Source: CAADGU01 sp964581605 (GTDB taxonomy: Bacteria; Chloroflexota; Anaerolineae; Promineifilales; Promineifilaceae). Taken from it: a stretch of 20,564 bases of DNA. Below are positions 14,631-20,564 of the stretch, piece after piece. Position 1 is the first letter of the stretch, and each line of letters starts with the position of its first letter. The notes below the pieces were generated by a model. It had not been told where the DNA came from and did no database searches. It saw nothing but the letters and a program-made list of their open reading frames with translations. The DNA lies in contig CAZOPF010000097.1 in NCBI GenBank assembly GCA_964581605.1, forward strand, positions 1-20,564, written 5' to 3'. The position numbers and the translations under genes were made by a program.

Positions 14631-16640
14631 ATGGCGAAGAAAATGCGAACCCCCGAAGAGCGCACCATTGATCCGGCGGCGCAGCAAATGCTCGTTTGGG
14701 CAGATGAATTGGAAATCGGCACGGCTTTTAGCCGGGCTGACCAGATGGTTCCCTGCAACATTGGCGGCGCGGGCATGTGCTGCAAAATTTGTGGCATGGG
14801 GCCGTGCCGCCTGACCAAAGAGGGTGACACTGGCGTTTGCGGCGCGACCATAGACACGATTCAGGCGCGCAACCTGATCCGGGCTATTGCGGCGGGGGCG
14901 GCCGCTCATTCCGATCACGGCCGTGACATGGCCTTCATCCTCAAAGCGGTCGCCAACGGTGAAACGGAAGGCTACCGCATCCGCGATGTGGCCAAACTGC
15001 GCATCGTCGCCCGCAAATACGGCATCGAAATTGAAGGGCGTGCCCCGGAAGAGATTGCCGACGAACTGGCCGACCTGTACATTGCCCAATTTGGGCAACA
15101 AAAGGGAGAAGTGGCGGTGATCGGCCGTGCCCCCGAAAAACGGCTCAAGCTATGGCGCGAACTAGGCGTCATCCCGCGTGGCATTGACCGCGAAGTGGTA
15201 GAAGCCCTGCACCGCACCCACATCGGCGACGACCAGGAGCCGGAACATATCCTCAACCACGCCGTGCGCACGGCACTGGCCGATGGTTGGGGCGGCAGCA
15301 TGATGGCCACGGACATCTCCGACATCCTCTTTGGCACGCCTGCCCCCATTTTGGGCGAAGCTAATCTGGGTGTGCTTAAGGAGGATATGGTCAACGTCAT
15401 CGTGCATGGCCACGAACCGACCTTGAGCCAGATGATTGTGGCGGCGTCGCAAGACCCGGAAATCATTGAATATGCCCACAAAGCGGGGGCAAAGGGGGTC
15501 AATCTGGCCGGGATTTGCTGCACGGCCAACGAGATTCTCATGCGCCAGGGCATTCCCGCCGCTGGGAACTTTTTGCACCAGGAATTGTCTATTCTCACCG
15601 GCTCGGTGGAAGCTATGGTGGTAGATGTGCAGTGCATTATGCAGGCGTTGGTGGGGCTGGCGGAGAAGTTCCACACGAAGGTGATTACCACCTCGCCGAA
15701 GGTCAAAATTAAGGGGGCCACACACATTGAGTTTGACGAAAAACATGCGCTGACGACGGCCAAACGCATCCTCAAAGTAGCCATTGACAATTACGCCAAT
15801 CGCGGCCGGACCAAAATCCCTCAGGTGAAGGAGAAGCTGATTCCCGGCTTTTCGCATGAGTACATCAACTACATGTTGGGTGGCAGCTACCGGGCTTCGT
15901 TCCGGCCGTTGAATGATGCCATCAGGGACGGCCGTATTCGCGGTGTGGCGGCTATCGTCGGCTGTAACAATCCGCGCAGCAAGCAGGATTACCTGCACGT
16001 CAAAGTGACCCGTGACTTGCTGCAACAGGATGTGCTGGTGGTGGAAACGGGCTGCGGGGCGATTGCCGCCGCCAAGCTGGGGCTGCTGCTGGGTGAGGCC
16101 GGGCTGGATCAGGTGGGGCCGGGCTTGCGCGAAGTGTGCGAGACCATCGGCATTCCGCCAGTGCTGCACATGGGGTCGTGCGTGGACAACACGCGCATCC
16201 TCACCGTGCTGACACAAATGGTGGAGGAGGGTGGCCTGGGCGACGATATTGACCAGATTCCGGCGGTGGGCCTGGCTCCGGAGTGGATGAGCGAGAAGGC
16301 GCTGGCGATTGGCACCTACTGTGTCGCTTCTGGCGCTTATGTGATGTTTGGCGGCGCATCGCCGGTGAGTGGGATACCGGACAAGGTGAGCGGCAGTGAC
16401 GCTGTCTCCCACTACATCAGCGCGGGGTGGGAGAAATTGTATGGCGGTAAGCTGGAATTTGTGGGCGATCCGGACGAGATGGTGCGGCGGGCGCTGGTGC
16501 ATATTGACAAGAAACGGGCGGCGTTGGGCTTACGGCCGTACAACCCCCACAACTTTGGCGGCAGCGGCGATGAGCGGGTGCTGGAATTAGAGGCGCTGCC
16601 GCTCGCCGTGAAGCGCGAGGCGCTTTACGGTAATCGGTAG
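14631..16640 (+). CDS. cooS: Anaerobic Ni-Fe carbon monoxide dehydrogenase, catalytic subunit
   Basis: The 669-residue protein catalyses CO + H2O = CO2 + 2H+ + 2e-. All cluster ligands are visible. PC...CCKICGMGPC (41-59) plus C70 gives the D-cluster pair (C42, C50) and the B-cluster set (C51, C54, C59, C70). The Ni-Fe C-cluster has H261 (HGHEP), C297 (GICCTAN), C335 (DVQC), C445 (VGCNNPR), C475 (ETGCGA) and C517 (GSCVDN). Histidines at 93 and 96 match the proton-relay region. Length is normal for monofunctional CooS. The ATG at 14631 has AAGGAG seven bases upstream; upstream in-frame codons are only hairpin sequence. No cooC (Ni-insertion ATPase), cooF, hydrogenase or acetyl-CoA synthase gene is in the window, so electron acceptor and maturation partners are unknown. 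The gene composition and ACGGCCGT content match its neighbours. Confidence 0.97.
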   Translation: MAKKMRTPEERTIDPAAQQMLVWADELEIGTAFSRADQMVPCNIGGAGMCCKICGMGPCRLTKEGDTGVCGATIDTIQARNLIRAIAAGAAAHSDHGRDMAFILKAVANGETEGYRIRDVAKLRIVARKYGIEIEGRAPEEIADELADLYIAQFGQQKGEVAVIGRAPEKRLKLWRELGVIPRGIDREVVEALHRTHIGDDQEPEHILNHAVRTALADGWGGSMMATDISDILFGTPAPILGEANLGVLKEDMVNVIVHGHEPTLSQMIVAASQDPEIIEYAHKAGAKGVNLAGICCTANEILMRQGIPAAGNFLHQELSILTGSVEAMVVDVQCIMQALVGLAEKFHTKVITTSPKVKIKGATHIEFDEKHALTTAKRILKVAIDNYANRGRTKIPQVKEKLIPGFSHEYINYMLGGSYRASFRPLNDAIRDGRIRGVAAIVGCNNPRSKQDYLHVKVTRDLLQQDVLVVETGCGAIAAAKLGLLLGEAGLDQVGPGLREVCETIGIPPVLHMGSCVDNTRILTVLTQMVEEGGLGDDIDQIPAVGLAPEWMSEKALAIGTYCVASGAYVMFGGASPVSGIPDKVSGSDAVSHYISAGWEKLYGGKLEFVGDPDEMVRRALVHIDKKRAALGLRPYNPHNFGGSGDERVLELEALPLAVKREALYGNR

Positions 16641-16658
16641 TTGGTGAACGGTAACCGG
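16629..16658 (+). repeat. Heptamer array over the cooS stop codon
   Basis: GGTAATC, GGTAGTT, GGTGAAC, GGTAACC and a final GG run without gaps. The TAG stop of cooS (16638-16640) lies in the second unit. Just downstream ACGGC-GGCTG-GCCGT (16659-16673) is a small hairpin. The units resemble those on the other side of cooS. Confidence 0.7.
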
Positions 16659-16699
16659 ACGGCGGCTGGCCGTTAGGGACACTTCTTAAAAAACATTTC

Positions 16700-17152
16700 T
16701 CAAGGAATATAATACACCTTTACGGCCACCCAATCCAGCGAGAAATCACGCAGCGTTGAGCTGGCCACATTCACAATCCGCACCCGGAAGTTAGAAGAAG
16801 AAAAACTGCCAGGAACCCAGATAGTGCCCCAACCATCGGTAGGGCCACCCAGGTAATAACTCTGCTCCGAAGTAGTTAAAACCGGCGTTTCTTTTGCCAG
16901 AGTCCAGGTTGAGCCGCCATCCCGCGACAAAAGCACACACAGATGAGGCGAGCCAGAAATATTATCCACTTTTGCATCTAAGCGAACTTCAATGCCGGTG
17001 ATAGCTGCGCCTGGCGGAATGGAGAGGTAGCTAAAGTTATAATAGCGGTGACGATCTTTGGTCGTATCTGCGCAGGAACTGGCTATTGATGTGCCACTAT
17101 TATTATCAACGGCAAACGCCCCATTGTTTGTATAGGCCTGGACAGCATAAAG
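16700..17152 (-). pseudogene. C-terminal domain of the M23 protein, out of frame
   Basis: Read in the frame ending at 16700, this segment continues the domain begun in the gene at 17083-19146. It reads AVQAYTNNGAFAVDNNSGTS from about 17146, then CADTTKDRHRYYNFSYLSIP, LCVLLSRDGGSTWT, and ends FSLDWVAVKVYYIP. This is a beta-sandwich domain that I recognise from secreted Chloroflexota proteins, where the phrase GDGNGF precedes it directly. Here GDGNGF is in the other frame, so a single base is missing between about 17145 and 17155. A GTG at 16969 opens a shorter in-frame stretch, but it has no ribosome site and would start in mid-domain. Either the gene is newly broken or the assembly has a one-base error. 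Confidence 0.75.
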
Positions 17153-19146
17153 CCATTTCCATCTCCGGTAGATTCAGCTAAATTAACCGAGGGGTTGACA
17201 AACCCGGTATTGGCTGGCGTGGTATACCAGATTTGTAGTTTGGCTGATTTAATGATGCCTTCTCGCTCAATAGCAAAGACGCGGCGATGATCATTTGACG
17301 GCATTCCTGGCTGTGGCTGGACAATAATCGTTAGTGCATTACCGCTTTGCCAGCCAGACTGGTTAACAATCTCCTGAATAATGTTTTTCAGGTTAGGGCT
17401 ATATTTCTTTTCATTTAGAATCCAATCATCAGTGGGTGAAATACTCCATAACACGGCTGCCTGAGTCAAGGGACGATTATCTGGCCGTATAGTGTTGTCA
17501 AAAGTAATGGAATTCGAGGTTAATTCACCGCGAAACTGTACGTTGGTGGCGAAATCCTGATAAGGGCCATCCACCGTAAATTCGATTTGTGCTTTTGTAA
17601 TGACCGCTCCCGGTGGAACTGCTACGTTTGTAAATCGAAAGCCACTAACAATATTTGCTCCATCAGTACAATGACCCAGATACACCTCGTTCCATGTAAT
17701 GCTATAGCGACTATCTGTGGTGGAACAGGGAGTAGGATTTAGGGCAGGATTGACAGCGGGGTTAGGGCCAGCATCATCGCTGCTTTGGGTGACGGGGATG
17801 GTCACTTGAGGCGTGGGAGAAGGGGTAATTGTAGCGGCGCGAGTAGGTGTGGCCGTAACAATTGGGCCACTCACTGGCGCTACCTGGATAGCATCAGCCG
17901 CGATAAAGTGGCCGTTATCATCGTCAATTGTCGCATTGCTCAATTTGATATACTCTCCAAGGCCGTTCATATTAAACTCATAGCGTCCAATGTAAACCCA
18001 GTGGTCGGGGTGATAGCTGTTTGGATAGGCCGCCTGTACTACAATTGCTTCGTGCATCTCGCTGTTGTGATAAATTTGATACTTTGCCCCCAGTGAACCC
18101 GGATCGAGTGTACCGGGAATATGAACGTAAACGTCATAGAATCCGGCAGGAGTAAGAGAGTTAGGGGTAATAATCCATTTGGCCGCGCAGCTGTTGCCTA
18201 GCCCGCCGGAGGAAGCAGTGGTAATGGTGAAATCATAGCTGCCATTGATACCCCCGCTGGCACTTTCTTCCATGCAGCCGCTGGGGATGGTGCTGTATTC
18301 CGAATCGCTGTCATCAATGGTGCGCACCGCTACCGGCGCAGTTGGAGCAGGTGTGGGTGTTCCGCCTGGAAATTGAGCAGGACTGGCCGGCCGGGCCGGA
18401 TATTGGAGCCAGAGATCATAACTCGTTGCCCCAGCAGGTGTTCCTTGTGGGTTTACATATACAGACCAGGGATCAACAGTGCCAACTCCCCCCGCCCAAC
18501 CATATGGGTTTATTGACCTGTTTCCACTTAGCTGGCGAACTTCAAAATGTAAATGGGCACCACAAATTGGATTTAGATAAACCGGTGGGCATTGATTGTT
18601 CCCATCCCCATAAATATAGCCAGTATTACCACTGATTCCGATAATGCCATCACGGCTTGCCGGATCAAATATCACATCATCTCCAAATTTAACAGTTGCA
18701 ACGCTCAAATGACCATATATCAATTCATAGGCTGGCCCATCATCGGGTGCTATCCTGACATGTAGCCCATAACTATCCTGATGATCTGATGGGGTTGCCC
18801 ATTCTGCTCTGGTAACATCTCCACTGGCAGCCGCTAAAACTGGTTCATAATGTAGCCCATAGTCAATGCCAGCGTGTTCATCATATCCGTAGTAACCGCA
18901 GTTATCAATGCAGGTTGAACCATCATAATGCATTGTCCACGTATTTCCATCACCATTTAATAGAGGGGATTGATGATCGAAGACTTTAAGCGTGGTAGCG
19001 GAACCGTAATAAAGCAGGCCAAGAAAAGGTGATGGTGGTTGATATGCCTGTACAACATTTTCCGCCTTCGCTGTCAGAATCCAGATGATAAGACTCAGGC
19101 AAACACAAGAGTTTACTATAGTGAATGAAATCATTTTCTTGGTCAT
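17083..19146 (-). CDS. Secreted M23-family metallopeptidase, multidomain, frameshifted at its end
   Basis: The start is the ATG at 19146 with GGAG seven bases upstream. A signal peptide covers residues 1-~28 (hydrophobic core SLIIWILTAKA). The LytM/M23 domain (~85-215) has the zinc ligands H91 and D95 (HAGID) and H200 (HLHFE), plus the YGHLS motif, so it should cut peptidoglycan cross-bridges or act as a cell-wall-binding LytM protein. A golvesin/Xly-type domain follows (~275-430, IDDSDSEYST to AADAIQVAP). Then come a Thr/Pro linker (~432-455) and a beta domain (~456-655, YLGHCTDG, FTVDG, HRRVFA). The last ~24 residues (after GDGNGF) are out of frame, and the true C-terminal domain continues in another frame to 16700. 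The gene starts 18 bp after the propeller-protein gene and is probably co-transcribed with it. Composition is AT-richer than in the rest of the window. Confidence 0.85.
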   Translation of the reverse strand: MTKKMISFTIVNSCVCLSLIIWILTAKAENVVQAYQPPSPFLGLLYYGSATTLKVFDHQSPLLNGDGNTWTMHYDGSTCIDNCGYYGYDEHAGIDYGLHYEPVLAAASGDVTRAEWATPSDHQDSYGLHVRIAPDDGPAYELIYGHLSVATVKFGDDVIFDPASRDGIIGISGNTGYIYGDGNNQCPPVYLNPICGAHLHFEVRQLSGNRSINPYGWAGGVGTVDPWSVYVNPQGTPAGATSYDLWLQYPARPASPAQFPGGTPTPAPTAPVAVRTIDDSDSEYSTIPSGCMEESASGGINGSYDFTITTASSGGLGNSCAAKWIITPNSLTPAGFYDVYVHIPGTLDPGSLGAKYQIYHNSEMHEAIVVQAAYPNSYHPDHWVYIGRYEFNMNGLGEYIKLSNATIDDDNGHFIAADAIQVAPVSGPIVTATPTRAATITPSPTPQVTIPVTQSSDDAGPNPAVNPALNPTPCSTTDSRYSITWNEVYLGHCTDGANIVSGFRFTNVAVPPGAVITKAQIEFTVDGPYQDFATNVQFRGELTSNSITFDNTIRPDNRPLTQAAVLWSISPTDDWILNEKKYSPNLKNIIQEIVNQSGWQSGNALTIIVQPQPGMPSNDHRRVFAIEREGIIKSAKLQIWYTTPANTGFVNPSVNLAESTGDGNGFMLSRPIQTMGRLPLIIIVAHQ

Positions 19147-19164
19147 GGTCTTTCTCCATTCTCA

Positions 19165-20564
19165 TTATTGACTTGAAATACTTAAAGGGAGCCAAACAGG
19201 ATCAGTTGGATCCATGGTTCCTGTAGTTTCAAGTACTATATAAATAGCCTCATTTTTGATGTCCACTAAAAAAAGACCTGTTTGTTCATTCCATGCCGCA
19301 AAGAAAGCAATCCAATTACTGTCAGGAGACCACATTAAGGTTCGGATTGCTCCCAGATCTCCTTGTTGAGATATTTCTCGTATATCTTGACTAACCTTAT
19401 CAATGAGAAAAATGCCTGAGCGTTCGCTTTCAGAAAAACCAACGACCAACTCTTGACTATCCGGAGACCAGGCAGGTTTACCCATGTAGGTAGCTCTAGC
19501 TATTTCTTTCGATGTCTGTGTATTGACATCCCATAAATGGAGAACTGTATTGTCTTGTGTAAAGGCCAGTTGTTGGCTATCTAATGACCAGGCAGGTTCA
19601 CTAATGTGGGTCGACTTTGCCACCTCACTCAATGTTTGCGTATTGGAATCCCACAGGAAGAGGGTTGATGCACCTTGAGTAAAAGCTAGCCTTTGGCTAT
19701 CTGGCGACCAGAAAGGGGGGCTAAGATAATAAGCAATGTCAAAAACGGGAATCGTTACCTCAAAGGTTTCTAGGGTGTCTGAATTCACCAGATAAAGCCC
19801 GTATGCAATTGATTTGTTAAAGGCAAGCCAGTGACTATCTGGGGACCAAACCATCCTTAAGTCGTATGTAGTTTCACTTGCCACTTGGTTGACTGTGCCT
19901 GTATCCATATTCCAGAAATCAAGATTGCCTGGAAATCGACTGACTGCTGTCTGACTTCCATTTGGCGAAGTAGCGATGTTGGCAATCAGATCTGGAAAAC
20001 TGGCGAGTAATTGAGGTGGTGAACCATCCAGATCGCCAGACACAAGTTCAGCATCTTCTGCGTAGACGAATCTTTGACTGTCTGGTAGCCAATTTAACTT
20101 GTAGACCGAGTGTTCATTGTCTATCAGATTCTCAAACAAGCCATCAGCTGGTGTGTAGAGATGAATCTTGGAAATATCTTGGAAATCATACCTGTCATCC
20201 CCATTAGAATCTACCACCGTAAGGAGTATTATCTTGGTTCTGTCAGGTGAAACTATCATGGACGGACTGCCAAACAAATCTGCTACCGATGTTTCAATTT
20301 GCCATTCAGTAGAATTAACCGGCAAAGTTGAATACAAATTTGTTGGGAGGTATGAACCTGGGCCATCAGGTGGAGGGAATGGACTCCATAAGAAAGCAGG
20401 ATAATCTGTCACAGATTGTATAGGGGAAGAAGGTGTAATCTCTGCTGCCTGGGTAATTGTAGGCGATGGCATTACCTTTGTAGCTTCTTCAGGCTCGGAG
20501 GTTGGTGTGCTCGTAGGAGAAGTTGGCGTCTGGCTGGGTTCCAGGGTAGCCGAGACAGCAGTAA
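19165..20564 (-). CDS. TolB/PD40-type beta-propeller protein, N-terminus beyond window
   Basis: The frame is open to the right edge (466 codons), so the true start is not visible; an internal ATG at 20472 lies within the linker and is not needed as start. The visible N-terminal ~50 residues are a Thr/Ser/Pro-rich linker of the kind that follows a lipoprotein anchor or membrane helix, so the protein is probably exported. The rest is a propeller with PD40 (WD40-like TolB) blades: repeated W(S/L)PDSxxLAF phrases (VWSPDSHWLAF, FWSPDSQRLAF, AWSLDSQQLAF, AWSPDSQELVV, MWSPDSNWIAF), about six or seven blades. It ends WLPLSISSQ. No enzyme motif is present; propellers of this type usually bind proteins or ligands. 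It precedes the M23 gene by 18 bp on the same strand, so a joint role at the cell envelope is likely. Confidence 0.8.
   Translation of the reverse strand, partial: TAVSATLEPSQTPTSPTSTPTSEPEEATKVMPSPTITQAAEITPSSPIQSVTDYPAFLWSPFPPPDGPGSYLPTNLYSTLPVNSTEWQIETSVADLFGSPSMIVSPDRTKIILLTVVDSNGDDRYDFQDISKIHLYTPADGLFENLIDNEHSVYKLNWLPDSQRFVYAEDAELVSGDLDGSPPQLLASFPDLIANIATSPNGSQTAVSRFPGNLDFWNMDTGTVNQVASETTYDLRMVWSPDSHWLAFNKSIAYGLYLVNSDTLETFEVTIPVFDIAYYLSPPFWSPDSQRLAFTQGASTLFLWDSNTQTLSEVAKSTHISEPAWSLDSQQLAFTQDNTVLHLWDVNTQTSKEIARATYMGKPAWSPDSQELVVGFSESERSGIFLIDKVSQDIREISQQGDLGAIRTLMWSPDSNWIAFFAAWNEQTGLFLVDIKNEAIYIVLETTGTMDPTDPVWLPLSISSQ
19453..19720 (-). repeat. 120-bp tandem DNA repeats inside the propeller gene
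   Basis: The phrase GACCAGGCAGGTT occurs at 19466 and 19586, and a related GACCAGAAAGG at 19706. The spacing is exactly 120 bp, which encodes 40 residues, the length of one propeller blade. Neighbouring bases are also similar (TTGGCTATCT before each). The blades here were duplicated fairly recently. Confidence 0.7.

Noticed and set aside
16631..16675. Strong terminator after cooS
   Set aside because: The ACGGC/GCCGT stem is only 5 bp and no T-run follows directly.
17130..17160. Programmed -1 frameshifting in the M23 gene
   Set aside because: No good slippery heptamer or downstream stem is visible; a one-base deletion or assembly error explains it more simply.

Overview
The window looks like a piece of a bacterial chromosome, most probably from an uncultured Chloroflexota (Anaerolineae-like) organism. 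This is an inference. It rests on a secreted protein ending in a YLPVIIKP tail, golvesin-type and DFSLDWVAV-type extracellular domains, Thr/Pro-rich linkers, a bacterial XPB-type helicase and a Ni-Fe CO dehydrogenase. No rRNA, tRNA, CRISPR array, transposase or phage gene was seen.

Layout. 1-441 (-) is the N-terminal part of a PH-domain membrane protein that runs off the left edge. Divergent from it, 635-2797 (+) encodes a secreted multidomain protein (propeller-like, BACON/ASH-like and NEW3-like domains). Then come an IlvD/Edd-family sugar-acid dehydratase (2891-4618, +) and a neopullulanase-like GH13 enzyme (4879-6345, +). Convergent to these is a minus-strand block. It holds a probable three-gene operon, transcribed from 13644 downward: two paralogous helicase-associated proteins (11659-13644 and 9320-11659) and an XPB-family DNA helicase (7536-9257). 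It is followed by a YheT-type alpha/beta hydrolase (6390-7379). A 529-bp divergent region carries a ~100-bp nested inverted-repeat element. Beyond it, on the plus strand, a small HMA-like protein (14174-14542) precedes cooS, encoding the anaerobic CO dehydrogenase catalytic subunit (14631-16640). The right end (16.7-20.56 kb, -) is visibly AT-richer. It encodes a TolB/PD40-type propeller protein, cut by the window edge, and a secreted M23 peptidase whose C-terminal domain is split off by a single-base frameshift.

How the genes may work together. The dehydratase and GH13 enzyme fit carbohydrate use. The XPB block looks like a dedicated DNA-repair or transcription-coupled helicase complex with two dedicated partner proteins. 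CooS has all of its cluster ligands and should oxidise CO or reduce CO2. However, no CooC, CooF, hydrogenase or acetyl-CoA synthase gene is present, so its only visible partner is the HMA-like protein. The two right-end genes are a secreted cell-wall or surface pair.

Two sequence-level patterns stand out. (1) The palindrome ACGGCCGT occurs about 33 times in the first 16.6 kb, where well under one is expected, and not once in the last 3.9 kb: a HIP1-like iterated palindrome. (2) Seven gene ends in the first 16.7 kb carry short degenerate tandem arrays with 7- or 8-bp units, most overlapping or touching the stop codon. Four of the arrays are followed by inverted copies of the unit that make hairpins. 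Both patterns stop at about 16.66 kb, which suggests that the AT-rich tail has a different history.
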